Below are positions 1 through 9,537 of a stretch of 64,000 bases of DNA, one piece after another. The notes beneath the pieces were generated by a model, which saw only the letters and a program-made list of their open reading frames with translations, was not told where the DNA came from and searched no databases. A program made the translations under genes and the position numbers. Source of the stretch: Coriobacteriaceae bacterium (GTDB taxonomy: Bacteria > Actinomycetota > Coriobacteriia > Coriobacteriales > Coriobacteriaceae); assembly GCA_015062655.1 (NCBI GenBank), contig SUUG01000015.1, positions 62,001-126,000 on the forward strand, read 5' to 3'. Within the stretch, counting starts at the first letter, position 1; each line of letters starts with the position of its first letter.

Positions 1-327
1 CGCGACACGGTGGCGCGCCTCATTGAGGCTCCCGCGCTCGGCGGCCGCGTCGTCGCGATCGAGAACCGCTACTTCGGCGGCAACGTCGACGTGACGGGCC
101 TCATCTGCGCCGAGGACGTCCTCGCCCAGCTCCCGGACGAGCTGGCGGGCATTATGCTCATTCTGCCCTCCATCATGTTCAACGCGGCGGGCCTCACGCT
201 TGACGGGTATCATCGAGACGACCTGCTCCAGCGCCTGGAGCAGCGCGGGGCGCGCCCCCGCATCGCACCGACCACTCCGAGCGAGCTCATCGAGGTCCTG
301 GAGCAGGACCTCGGCGTCGCGCGCTGA
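1..327 (+). CDS. DUF512-domain protein, C-terminal part (partial)
   Basis: Only the last 108 codons are inside the window; the gene enters from the left edge and ends with TGA at 325-327. The visible part matches the C-terminal DUF512 region of the PDZ/radical-SAM/DUF512 family: a block reading AIENRYFGGNVDVTGL, then a LILPSIMF strand and a short acidic tail. In many Firmicutes and some Actinobacteria this gene lies directly before der, as here (19 bases before the der start), which supports the call. Its molecular role is not established. The N-terminal portion that would carry the radical-SAM cysteines is outside the window, so that part cannot be confirmed. Confidence 0.8.
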   Translation, partial: RDTVARLIEAPALGGRVVAIENRYFGGNVDVTGLICAEDVLAQLPDELAGIMLILPSIMFNAAGLTLDGYHRDDLLQRLEQRGARPRIAPTTPSELIEVLEQDLGVAR

Positions 328-346
328 CCGTATAGAGGAGCTGCAT

Positions 347-1687
347 ATGAAACCCATCGTCGCGATCGTGGGCAGGCCGAACGTCGGCAAATCCACCCTC
401 GTCAACCGCATCGCGCAGTCGCACGACGCCATCGTGCACGAGAGCCGCGGCGTCACGCGCGACCGCAGCTACCACGAGGCCGACTGGAACGGCCGCTCCT
501 TCGCGCTCGTCGACACCGGCGGCATCGAGCCCATGAAGAGCGATGACGTCTTCGCGAGCTCCATCCGCGACCAGGCGCTCGCCGCCGCCGAGGAGGCCGA
601 CGTGATCCTGTTCGTCGTGGACGGGTCGGTCGGCGTGACCGAGGAGGATGAGAGCGTCGCCCGCATGCTCAAGCGCGTGAAGACGCCGGTGTTCCTCCTC
701 GTCAACAAGCTCGACAACCCCGCGCGCGAGGACGAGGCGCTGTGGCCCTTCTACTCCTTGGGCGTCGGGGAGCCGCGCCCGCTCTCGGCGCTGCACGGCC
801 ACGGCACCGGCGATTTGCTCGACGAGATCGTCGCCCTCCTCGGGGAGCAGGTCGACGATCTCGTCCCCGCCGATGACGACGCGCTTTCGGTCGCGATTAT
901 CGGCCGGCCGAACGCGGGCAAGTCCTCGCTGTTCAACAAGGTGATCGGGTCGGACCGCTCGATCGTGTCCGACATCGCGGGCACCACGCGCGACGCCATC
1001 GACACCGTGGTTGAGCGCGACGACCGCCGCTACCGCCTCGTCGACACCGCGGGCATCCGCAAGAAGAGCACGGTCTACGAGAACATCGAGTACTACTCGA
1101 TGGTGCGGGGCCTGCGCGCGATCGACCGCGCCGACGTGGCCCTGCTCGTGGTGGACGCCACGACGGGCATGACCGAGCAGGACCAGAAGGTCGCCAACCT
1201 CGCCATCGAGCGCGGCTGCGCCCTTGTCATCCTGCTCAACAAATGGGACCTGCTGCATGAGGACCGCGAGCGCGAGCAGGTCATGGAGACGGTCTCCCGT
1301 CGCCTGACCCTCGCTCCCTGGGCGAGCGTGCTGCGCGTCTCGGCCCTCACGGGCCGCTCGGTCGAGAAGATCTGGGCGCTCATCGACGCCGCGGCGGCGG
1401 CCCGTGCCTCGCGCATCTCCACGGCGAAGCTCAACCAGTTCCTCACCGACCTGCGCGAGTTCGGCCACACGGTCGTCGACGGCAAGCGCCGCCTGCGTAT
1501 GCACTACGCCACCCAGGTCGCGGTGCGCCCGCCCACCTTCGCCTTCTTCGTGAACCACACCGATCTCGTCACCGACAGCTTCCGCCGCTACGTGGAGAAC
1601 CGCCTGCGCGAGAAGTTCATGCTCGACGGCACCCCCGTCCGCCTGCACTTCCGCAAGAAGAACGACTCGCGCGAGAAGGAGGTGTAG
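347..1687 (+). CDS. der: Ribosome biogenesis GTPase Der (EngA)
   Basis: Essential double-GTPase that assists maturation of the 50S ribosomal subunit. Two G domains in tandem are visible: a first P-loop GRPNVGKST at residues 9-17 with DTGG at 57-60 and NKLD at 120-123, and a second P-loop GRPNAGKSS at 186-194 with its own DTAG and NKWD motifs. A KH-like domain fills the C-terminal 80 residues. At 446 residues it has the usual family length. The ATG at 347 is preferred because an AGAGGAG ribosome binding site lies at 334-340; the frame is open further upstream but without homology. It begins a compact series with plsY and gpsA. Confidence 0.97.
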   Translation: MKPIVAIVGRPNVGKSTLVNRIAQSHDAIVHESRGVTRDRSYHEADWNGRSFALVDTGGIEPMKSDDVFASSIRDQALAAAEEADVILFVVDGSVGVTEEDESVARMLKRVKTPVFLLVNKLDNPAREDEALWPFYSLGVGEPRPLSALHGHGTGDLLDEIVALLGEQVDDLVPADDDALSVAIIGRPNAGKSSLFNKVIGSDRSIVSDIAGTTRDAIDTVVERDDRRYRLVDTAGIRKKSTVYENIEYYSMVRGLRAIDRADVALLVVDATTGMTEQDQKVANLAIERGCALVILLNKWDLLHEDREREQVMETVSRRLTLAPWASVLRVSALTGRSVEKIWALIDAAAAARASRISTAKLNQFLTDLREFGHTVVDGKRRLRMHYATQVAVRPPTFAFFVNHTDLVTDSFRRYVENRLREKFMLDGTPVRLHFRKKNDSREKEV

Positions 1688-1693
1688 GCCCGT

Positions 1694-2368
1694 ATGGCTG
1701 CCGGTGGCCTCGCGGTGGGGCTCCCCGTCGTCGGGGGGCTCATGCTCGCGTCCTATCTCATCTGCGGCATCCCCTTCGGCCTCATCCTCTCCCGCGCCCT
1801 CGGGCACAAGGACCTGAGGTCGGCCGGGTCGGGAAACATCGGGACCACCAACGCGCTGCGTGTGGCCGGTCCGCGCATCGCCGCAGCAACGCTCATCTTC
1901 GACGTGCTCAAGGGGACGTTGTGCGTGGCCGCCGCCCGCCTGCTCGCCGCGCGCTCGGGCCAGGGGGACGGCGACGGCCTGCTCGTGGCGCTCGTCGCCC
2001 TCGCGGCGCTCTACGGGCACATCTTCTCGCCCTACCTGGGCTTTCACGGCGGCAAGGGCATCGCCACCGGCGTGGGCGTCCTGCTCGGGTTCTCCTGGCC
2101 GCTCGCCCTCGCGCACCTCGCGATCTTCATCGCCGTCGTGGCGCTGACGCGCTACGTGTCGCTCGGATCCGTCGTCACCGCGGCATTCCTGCCGCTCACC
2201 GTTTGCCTCCTCGCGCCCCCGACGGGGACGGCGGCCCACCTCGTGTGGATCCTGCTCGGTGCGACCGTGATCTGGGCGCACCGGGGCAACATCGCGCGCC
2301 TGCGCGCGGGGACCGAATCCAAGCTGTCCTTCAACAAGCGAGTCACAGAAAAGGATGATGCGTCATGA
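1694..2368 (+). CDS. plsY: Glycerol-3-phosphate acyltransferase PlsY
   Basis: Membrane enzyme that transfers an acyl group from acyl-phosphate to glycerol-3-phosphate, the first step of phospholipid synthesis. The 224-residue product has about five hydrophobic segments and the three PlsY signatures: SGNIGTTNALR near residue 50, GHIFSPYLGFHGGKGIATG near 110-130, and a late loop with the HRGNIARL motif. The family is usually 190-220 residues. It starts 6 bases after der and overlaps gpsA by four bases (ATGA), so the acyltransferase and the enzyme that makes its substrate are probably translationally coupled. Confidence 0.95.
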   Translation: MAAGGLAVGLPVVGGLMLASYLICGIPFGLILSRALGHKDLRSAGSGNIGTTNALRVAGPRIAAATLIFDVLKGTLCVAAARLLAARSGQGDGDGLLVALVALAALYGHIFSPYLGFHGGKGIATGVGVLLGFSWPLALAHLAIFIAVVALTRYVSLGSVVTAAFLPLTVCLLAPPTGTAAHLVWILLGATVIWAHRGNIARLRAGTESKLSFNKRVTEKDDAS

Positions 2369-3372
2369 GGATCGCGCTGATCGGCGCCGGCTCCTGGGGA
2401 ACGGCCGTCGCCGGCCTCGCCGCGGCCGGAGCCGACGAGGTGAGCGTCTGGGCCCACGAGCCCGCCGTCGCCGCCGGGATCAACGATGCCCATCGAAACC
2501 CCAGCTACCTCACGGATTACGATCTGCCCGCCAACGTCGTCGCGAGCTCCGTGCTCGAACGCGCGCTCGACGGGGCGGACGGCATCATCTTCGCCACGCC
2601 CTCGGCGCACCTGCGCGCCGTCGCCCGCGACGCCGCCGACTGGATCGGCCGCGACACGCCGATCCTGTGCCTGGCCAAGGGGATCGAGGCCGACACCGGC
2701 CTGCTCATGACTGAGATCCTCGGCGAGGAGCTGGGCCATCCCGAGCGGATCGCGGCGCTTTCCGGCCCCAACCACGCCGAGGAGGTGTGCCGCGGGAGCC
2801 TGTCGGCGGCCGTCATCGCCGCCGAGGACGCCGCGGTCGCCGAGTTCTTCAAGGCCGTGCTGAACGCCCCCGCCTTCCGCGTCTACGTGAGCCACGACGT
2901 GGTGGGCGTGGAGATGTGCGGGGCGGCCAAGAACGTGATCGCCATCATCTGCGGGATCGCCGCCGGCTCGGGGCTCGGCGACAACACCCTCGCCCTGATC
3001 ATGACCCGCGGGCTCGCCGAGATCAGCCGCCTCACCCATGCGCGCGGCGGCGACCCGATGACCTGCATGGGGCTCGCCGGCATGGGCGACCTCGTGGCGA
3101 CCTGCACCTCCGAGCACTCCCGCAACCGCATGTTCGGCGTCGCCTTCGCCGAGGGCGTGACCCTCGAGGAGTACCAGCGGCGGCGGCACATGGTGGTCGA
3201 GGGGGCCGCGGCGGCCGTCAGCGTCTCTGCGCTCGCCCGCTCGCTCGGGGTGGACGCGCCGCTGACGTTCGCGCTGGACCACGCGCTGTGGCACGGCGGA
3301 TCGATCTCGGAGGCCCTGGAGCGGCTGACCGACCGCATCCCCACCTCCGAGTTCTACGGCATCGACGAGTAA
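2365..3372 (+). CDS. gpsA: NAD(P)H-dependent glycerol-3-phosphate dehydrogenase
   Basis: Soluble dehydrogenase that reduces dihydroxyacetone phosphate to sn-glycerol-3-phosphate, the substrate of PlsY encoded just upstream. The Rossmann motif GAGSWGTA is at residues 7-14. The catalytic-domain signatures SGPNHAEEV, the GVEMCGAAKNVIAI segment with the conserved lysine, and GLAGMGDL all follow in order. The 335 residues match the family. The ATG overlaps the plsY stop codon, so no separate ribosome binding site is needed. A terminator is not evident before rpe, 31 bases further on. Confidence 0.97.
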   Translation: MRIALIGAGSWGTAVAGLAAAGADEVSVWAHEPAVAAGINDAHRNPSYLTDYDLPANVVASSVLERALDGADGIIFATPSAHLRAVARDAADWIGRDTPILCLAKGIEADTGLLMTEILGEELGHPERIAALSGPNHAEEVCRGSLSAAVIAAEDAAVAEFFKAVLNAPAFRVYVSHDVVGVEMCGAAKNVIAIICGIAAGSGLGDNTLALIMTRGLAEISRLTHARGGDPMTCMGLAGMGDLVATCTSEHSRNRMFGVAFAEGVTLEEYQRRRHMVVEGAAAAVSVSALARSLGVDAPLTFALDHALWHGGSISEALERLTDRIPTSEFYGIDE

Positions 3373-3403
3373 GCTGACCGGCCACCGAAGCATTGGAGCG
3401 AAC

Positions 3404-4087
3404 ATGTCTTGCACCGTGAAGATCGCACCCTCCATCCTCTCCGCCGACATGGCGCACCTGGCGCGCGACCTCGATCGTATCGCCGGCGCCGACTACATCC
3501 ACTTTGACGTCATGGACGGCCATTTCACCGGCAACCTGACCTTCGGCGCCGACATCCTGCGCGCCGTGAAACGGGTGAGCGACGTGCCCTGCGACGTCCA
3601 CATGATGGTCACCGACCCCGACCATATGGCCGACTGGTTCCTCGACGCCGGCGCCGACATCGTGACCGTGCACTGGGAGGCCTCGACCCACCTCAACCGC
3701 ACGCTCGCGCACATCCGCGAGCGCGGCGCCGAGGCCGGCGTGGTCCTGAATCCGGCCACCCCCGTGAGCCTGCTCGAGGCCGTCATCGAGGACGTGGACA
3801 TGGTGCTGCTCATGAGCGTGAACCCCGGCTTCGGCGGCCAGCGCTTCATCTCGGGCACGCTTGCGAAGATCCGCGAGCTACGGGCCATGTGCACCCGTCA
3901 CGGCGTGTCGCCCAAGATCGAGGTCGACGGCGGCATCTCCCGCAAGAACGTGGCCGAGGTCGTGTCCGCCGGCGCTGACGTGATCGTGGCCGGCTCCGCC
4001 GTGTTCGGCGCCGAGGACCCCGCCGCCGAGGTCGAGGTCCTGCGTGAGCTGGGGTCCGCGGCTGCCCGCGGGGACGTGCGCGCATGA
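3404..4087 (+). CDS. rpe: Ribulose-phosphate 3-epimerase
   Basis: Interconverts ribulose-5-phosphate and xylulose-5-phosphate in the pentose phosphate pathway. The 227-residue product is a complete TIM barrel of the family: APSILSAD near the N-terminus, the metal-binding HFDVMDGHF block, MSVNPGFGGQ, and EVDGGIS with the catalytic aspartate, ending in the phosphate-binding GSAVFG. The ATG at 3404 has a weak GGAGCG site upstream. The stop codon overlaps the start of the cysteine desulfurase gene by four bases, which opens a chain of overlapping genes running to coaBC. Confidence 0.96.
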   Translation: MSCTVKIAPSILSADMAHLARDLDRIAGADYIHFDVMDGHFTGNLTFGADILRAVKRVSDVPCDVHMMVTDPDHMADWFLDAGADIVTVHWEASTHLNRTLAHIRERGAEAGVVLNPATPVSLLEAVIEDVDMVLLMSVNPGFGGQRFISGTLAKIRELRAMCTRHGVSPKIEVDGGISRKNVAEVVSAGADVIVAGSAVFGAEDPAAEVEVLRELGSAAARGDVRA

Positions 4088-5253
4088 ACCGCCCGGCACC
4101 CGTCAACCTCGATTACGCCGCGTCCACGCCGCTTCGCCCCGAGGCGCTCGCGGCGATGGCCGCCTACGACGCCTCCGATATCGCCGGCGCGAACCCCAAC
4201 TCGCTGCACACCCTCGGCCGCCGCGCCCAAGCCGAGCTCGAGGGGGCTCGCCGCGCGCTTGCCCGCACCTTCGGCGCGCGTGCGCGCCCCGATGAGGTGG
4301 TCTTCACCGGCGGGGGCACCGAGGCCTGCGCGCTCGCGCTCATCGGCTGCGCCCGCGGCGCGCGCGAGAGGGACCGCCGGCGCGATCGCGTGATCGTCTC
4401 CGCCATCGAGCACGACGCCGTCCTCGACAACCTCGCCGCCTTGCGCGACCTCGGCTTCACGGTCGACACCCTGCGACCCGCCCGCGACGGCCGCATGCGC
4501 CCCGACGAGCTCGCCGCGCTCATGGGCCCCGACGTCGCGCTCGTCACCTGCATGTTCGCCAACAACGAGACGGGCGTCATCCAGCCCGTCGCCGAGATCT
4601 CCCGCATCGCCCATGCGGCGGGCGCCCTCGTGTTCGCCGATGCCGTCCAGGGGTGGCTGCATGCGCCCCTCGACGTCGCCGAGCTCGGCGTCGACGCCCT
4701 CGCGGTCGCCGGCCACAAGGTGGGCGGCCCGGTGGGGGCCGGTGCGCTCTACCTCAGGACCCGCACGCCGTTGCGCCCCCTCATCCAGGGCGGGGGTCAG
4801 GAGCGCGGCGTCCGCCCGGGAACCCAGGATCTCCGCGCGGTGCTCGCCCTCACGGCGGCGGCCGAGGCCGTCCACGCACGGCTGGCATCTGACGCCGAGC
4901 GCGTGGGAGCGCTGTCCGAGCGCCTCTACGCGCGGCTCGGCGCCCATCCGGCCATCCACCCCACGATGGGCGACCCCGCCGCCGTTCCGAGGCTCCCGGG
5001 CATCGTCTCCGTCTTCGTCGAGGGCTTCGAGTCCGAGGACCTCATTTTGCAGCTCGATGTCGCCGGGTTCGAGGTCTCGGCCGCCTCGGCATGCTCGAGC
5101 GGATCGCTCGCGGCGAGCCATGTGCTCACCGCGATGGGGATCGGGCGCGAGCAGGCCCTGGGGTCGCTGCGCGTCTCCTTCGACGACCGCGTCGACCCGG
5201 CAGACCTCGACCGCTTCGCCGACACCCTGCTCGAGATGGTGGGATCCGCATGA
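4084..5253 (+). CDS. Cysteine desulfurase (NifS/IscS family, class V aminotransferase fold)
   Basis: PLP enzyme that removes sulfur from cysteine as a persulfide for iron-sulfur clusters or thiolated tRNA. The N-terminal LDYAASTPLRPEA, the TGGGTEA cofactor loop, ANNETGV, the lysine motif AGHKVGGPVG that binds PLP, and the catalytic cysteine loop ASACSSGS are all present in a 389-residue protein. It is a group I enzyme by loop length. No IscU or MnmA gene follows; the next gene is Nif3-like, so its sulfur acceptor cannot be read from context. ThiI at 57.8 kb is one possible partner elsewhere in the window. Confidence 0.93.
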   Translation: MNRPAPVNLDYAASTPLRPEALAAMAAYDASDIAGANPNSLHTLGRRAQAELEGARRALARTFGARARPDEVVFTGGGTEACALALIGCARGARERDRRRDRVIVSAIEHDAVLDNLAALRDLGFTVDTLRPARDGRMRPDELAALMGPDVALVTCMFANNETGVIQPVAEISRIAHAAGALVFADAVQGWLHAPLDVAELGVDALAVAGHKVGGPVGAGALYLRTRTPLRPLIQGGGQERGVRPGTQDLRAVLALTAAAEAVHARLASDAERVGALSERLYARLGAHPAIHPTMGDPAAVPRLPGIVSVFVEGFESEDLILQLDVAGFEVSAASACSSGSLAASHVLTAMGIGREQALGSLRVSFDDRVDPADLDRFADTLLEMVGSA

Positions 5254-6062
5254 AGATAGCCGAACTCGAAAAGGCGCTCTTTTTGCGCTTCCCCCGCGAG
5301 GATGCGGAGGACTGGGATAACGTCGGCCTGTCGTGCGGGCGTCCCGGCGCCGAGGTGGCCGCGATCGCCTGCGCCCTCGACGCGAGCCTGCCCGCGATCG
5401 AGGCCGCGGCCGAGGCGGGGGCGAACGTGCTGCTCACCCATCACCCCATCCACCTCTCGGCTCCCGATGCCGTCGTCGATGCCGGGCGGTCGCATCCGGC
5501 GAGCTCGCCGGCGCTGTTCCGTGCGATCGAGGCCGGCGTCTCCGTGATCTCGCTCCACACGAACCTCGACCGGTCCCGCGAGGCGCGTGCGATCCTCCCG
5601 CAGCTCATGGGACTCGAGGCCCGCTCATCGCTCGAGTTCCCCGCCGATCCGGCGAAGCCCGGCCTCGGCGCCGTCGCGAACGCGGAGGGCATGACGCTCG
5701 GCCGCCTCGCGGCGCGCGCGGCCGCGGCCTTCGGCGGAGCCCCGCGCGTGTGGGGCGGGCCCGATAGCGAGATCCGTCGGGTCGCCTTCCTCGGCGGGTC
5801 GCTCGGGCATCTCGGCGACGCCCTCGTCGGCGCCGGCGCCGAGGCCGTCGTCACGGGAGAGGCCGGCTACCACGTGTGCCAGGACCTGCTCCTGCGCGGT
5901 GTCGGCGCCATCCTGCTCGGGCACGATCGCTCGGAGCGGCCGTTCGTGAATATCCTGCAGGAGGCCGCCGCGCAGATCTGCCCCGCGGCCCGCATCGTTA
6001 CAATAGACGGCCCCCAGCAGTGGTGGACCCAGCCGGAGATAGAAGAAGGAGGGCGCTCATGA
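5250..6062 (+). CDS. Nif3-like metal-binding protein (YbgI/YqfO family)
   Basis: Member of the widely conserved Nif3 family, often annotated GTP cyclohydrolase I type 2, although its cellular role is unsettled. The 270-residue product shows the family pattern: WDNVGLSCG near the N-terminus, the metal ligands THHPIH and SLHTNLD, and the C-terminal GEAGYHVCQDLL and LLGHDRSERP segment that completes the dinuclear metal site. The long PII-like insert of Bacillus YqfO is absent, so this is the short form. It overlaps the desulfurase stop and the following zinc-ribbon gene by four bases each. The Nif3/zinc-ribbon pair is also seen in Mycobacterium (Rv2230c/Rv2229c). Confidence 0.9.
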   Translation: MKIAELEKALFLRFPREDAEDWDNVGLSCGRPGAEVAAIACALDASLPAIEAAAEAGANVLLTHHPIHLSAPDAVVDAGRSHPASSPALFRAIEAGVSVISLHTNLDRSREARAILPQLMGLEARSSLEFPADPAKPGLGAVANAEGMTLGRLAARAAAAFGGAPRVWGGPDSEIRRVAFLGGSLGHLGDALVGAGAEAVVTGEAGYHVCQDLLLRGVGAILLGHDRSERPFVNILQEAAAQICPAARIVTIDGPQQWWTQPEIEEGGRS

Positions 6063-6774
6063 GCGTCGGACCCGTCCTTGTCGATATCCAAAAGCTCGAC
6101 CTCGCGCTCATGCGCGACACGGCGACGCTGAAAGACATGCCCGAGATCCGCGAGCTCGCCCGCAAGCGCCGCGCCTACCTCAAGCTCAAGTCGCAGTCGA
6201 CGCGCCTCGCCGCGCAGCGCAAGGACATCGAGACCGACCTTGCCGACCTCGCGGAGGACGAGCGCGCCTGCAAGGCCGCTGTGGGCGAGGCCGAGGCCGG
6301 TGCGGACGGGCTCGACTACCGCGCGGTCCAAGACCTCGAGATCCGCCTCTCAGACCTCGCCAAGCGGCTCGAAAAGATCGCGCGCGCCCGCCTCTCCTGC
6401 GAGGCCGACCTCGCCGAGCAGGTGCGCCGCGAGGAGCAGCACGCCTCCGTGATGGCGGCGCTCGAGGAGGCCGTCAAGGTCGAGACGCGCGCGGCCCGCG
6501 AGATCGCCGCCGAGCTCCAGGAGCGGATAAACCGCAACCGCGCCGAGCGCGAGCGCCTGGCGGGGCAGCTCCCCGCCGAGGAGCTCGACCGCTACGAGGC
6601 GGCTCGGAAGCGATTCAACGGACTGGCCGTCGAGGTGCGCGAGGGCACCGTGCCCTCCGTCTGCCGCACCGGCCTCTCCGCCGCATCCGTGTCCGATCTC
6701 GACCGCGCCGGCGAGGTGGGGGAGTGCCCCTACTGCCACCGGATCCTCGTGACCCTGCCTAACGAGGAGGAGCT

Positions 6775-6778
<4 letters not shown>
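6059..6778 (+). CDS. C4-type zinc-ribbon protein with long coiled coil
   Basis: A 239-residue protein, mostly a charged alpha-helical coiled coil (about residues 10-180, rich in E, K, R and A) ending in a zinc ribbon whose visible cysteines include the CPYCHRIL pair near the C-terminus and a further cysteine about 20 residues before it. This is the family often encoded after Nif3. Proposed nucleic-acid roles for homologues are not proven, and I infer no reaction. The ATG overlaps the Nif3 stop (ATGA). Its own stop overlaps the GTG start of coaBC, so all are probably on one message. Confidence 0.85.
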
Positions 6779-8001
<1,223 letters not shown>

Positions 8002-8004
8002 TCC

Positions 8005-8033
8005 TTGCGCTTCCGGGGTGATTTGAGTAGAGT
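8005..8033 (+). promoter_or_regulatory. Probable promoter of tRNA-Pro
   Basis: TTGCGC at 8005-8010 and TAGAGT at 8028-8033 are separated by 17 bases, placing a start site near 8040, about 23 bases before the tRNA. A second possible -10 (TATTCT) lies at 8033-8038. Read by eye. Confidence 0.55.
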
Positions 8034-8062
8034 ATTCTCTGCTGCTTGCGAAGGCAGTGCTT

Positions 8063-8139
<77 letters not shown>

Positions 8140-8148
8140 TCGAAGCGA

Positions 8149-8177
8149 GAGCCCAGGGTGACCCCCTGGGCTTTTTT
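8149..8177 (+). terminator. Rho-independent terminator after tRNA-Pro
   Basis: AGCCCAGGG and CCCTGGGCT flank a short loop and run into six T residues, ten bases after the tRNA CCA end. This is the best stem plus U-tract on the left side of the window. Confidence 0.9.
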
Positions 8178-8310
8178 CTATCGCTGCTGACCGCCGATGA
8201 TCTGAGCCACCGCCTTGCCCTGCATTTCGTGATTCAACCCGCTCTTGAACAACCCCCATGAACTTTCTGAAGTCATGCGGGCGGCTCTAGCCCGTCCGTC
8301 CCCGAATGGG

Positions 8311-8316
8311 TAGAAT
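8311..8316 (+). promoter_or_regulatory. Possible -10 element before the PgsA-like gene
   Basis: TAGAAT lies 37 bases before the GTG start at 8353, with no good -35 at 17 bases upstream. A similar GGGTAGAAT word overlaps the end of that gene at about 9060, before the FHA gene. Weak evidence. Confidence 0.3.
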
Positions 8317-8352
8317 CTTTTCATCTATGACCGCCATCGACAGGGGAGCGCC

Positions 8353-9069
8353 GTGAGTTTACGGAAGAAGATCAAGAAGGAGCTCATCGGCACCTCCGAT
8401 TATCCCTCCAACAAGATCTTCACGGTCTCGAACTGCATCACCTTCGCGCGGCTCATGCTCACCCTGGTGTTCCTTTACCTGTTCACCCATGACTTCGACC
8501 GTCATATCGCGCTGCTCGTCTACGCCATCGCCGCCTCCACCGATTGGCTCGACGGCCAGATCGCCCGCATGACGCGCACCGTGAGCTGGCTCGGCAAGAT
8601 GATGGATCCGGTGGTCGACCGCGCGCTCCTGTTCACAGGCGTCTTGGGCCTCGTCGTCCGCGGCGAGCTCCCGTTTTGGGTCTGTGCCGTCATCATCGGC
8701 CGCGACGCCTACCTCGCGCTCGGCAACTTCATCGTGAGGCGCTTCCACCGCCGCCCCATCGACGTCGTGTACACCGGCAAGATCTCCACGGCGCTGTTCA
8801 TGGCCGGCTTCACCCTCATGCTTTTGGGCCTGCCGGTCCTCGACGGCTTGGGGCTCACCTCGGCCGCCTGGCTCCCCGGCCTGAACGCCGCGCCCGCGCC
8901 GCTCGGCATCTTCTTCGTCTACCTCGGGATCCCGTTCTCCCTCCTCACCGCCGTCATCTACACGGTCAAGGGGTACCGCGCGGCCCGCCGCGCCATCGAG
9001 CACCCCGAGGCCGAGGAGGACTTCCTCCACCCGGACATCGTCGAATCCGATGCCGCTGGGGTAGAATAG
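8353..9069 (+). CDS. CDP-alcohol phosphatidyltransferase family protein (PgsA-like paralog)
   Basis: Integral membrane enzyme of phospholipid synthesis that joins a CDP-activated lipid to an alcohol. The diagnostic aspartate motif is intact: D64WLDG68xxAR, then G81xxxD85xxxD89. Four to six hydrophobic segments follow in a 238-residue protein. The alcohol substrate cannot be told from the sequence; a second, more typical PgsA is encoded at 29.2 kb. The start is GTG with an AGGGGAG ribosome binding site at 8342-8348. The PgsA paralog, FHA, MerR order resembles the Mycobacterium Rv1822-Rv1828 region, which supports an actinobacterial origin. Confidence 0.88.
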   Translation: MSLRKKIKKELIGTSDYPSNKIFTVSNCITFARLMLTLVFLYLFTHDFDRHIALLVYAIAASTDWLDGQIARMTRTVSWLGKMMDPVVDRALLFTGVLGLVVRGELPFWVCAVIIGRDAYLALGNFIVRRFHRRPIDVVYTGKISTALFMAGFTLMLLGLPVLDGLGLTSAAWLPGLNAAPAPLGIFFVYLGIPFSLLTAVIYTVKGYRAARRAIEHPEAEEDFLHPDIVESDAAGVE

Positions 9070-9102
9070 AGTTCGTTTTCACACTGCGCAGAGGAGCCTG
9101 CT

Positions 9103-9537
9103 ATGTCCGACATGTTCCACAACCAGCCCGCGGCTGCCGACGCGGTTGACTCGACGCGCGTCTTCCGCCTTCCCCTTGACGACGCCACCGCTCCCGACCT
9201 GCTCAAGAGCGCTCAGATCACCAAGCCGGTCCTGTCGATCATCAAGGGGCCGCAGACGGGCAACGTCTTCGAGCTCGAGGGCGAGCTCACCACCATCGGG
9301 CGCGATCCGGCCAACGGCATCTTCCTGAACGACATGACGGTCTCGCGCAGCCATGCCAAGGTCATGCGCACGGCCGCCGGCATGGTCATAGAGGACCTCG
9401 GCTCGCTAAACGGCACCTGGGTTGACGGCGCCATCGTCAACTCCGCCCCGCTCCATGACGGCTCCTCGGTGCAGATCGGCACCTTCACGCTGATCTACCA
9501 CGAGATGGCCCCGTCGATCATCGAGACCGGTGAGTGA
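9103..9537 (+). CDS. FHA-domain protein, GarA/OdhI-like
   Basis: Small cytosolic phosphothreonine-reading protein of 144 residues. The FHA core spans roughly residues 42-132, with GRDPANG (66-72), SRSH (81-84) and SLNGT (101-105), the residues that contact phosphothreonine. The N-terminal tail carries DSTRVFR (16-22), which lines up with the ETTSVFR phosphorylation segment of mycobacterial GarA. In GarA/OdhI, phosphorylation there makes the tail bind its own FHA domain and releases 2-oxoglutarate/glutamate enzymes. The neighbouring MerR gene overlaps by four bases, as expected for the GarA locus. Function in this organism is inferred. Confidence 0.88.
   Translation: MSDMFHNQPAAADAVDSTRVFRLPLDDATAPDLLKSAQITKPVLSIIKGPQTGNVFELEGELTTIGRDPANGIFLNDMTVSRSHAKVMRTAAGMVIEDLGSLNGTWVDGAIVNSAPLHDGSSVQIGTFTLIYHEMAPSIIETGE

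Noticed and set aside
287-2281. 664-codon - strand frame over der and plsY
   Set aside because: No recognisable domain, and the opposite strand encodes complete Der and PlsY.
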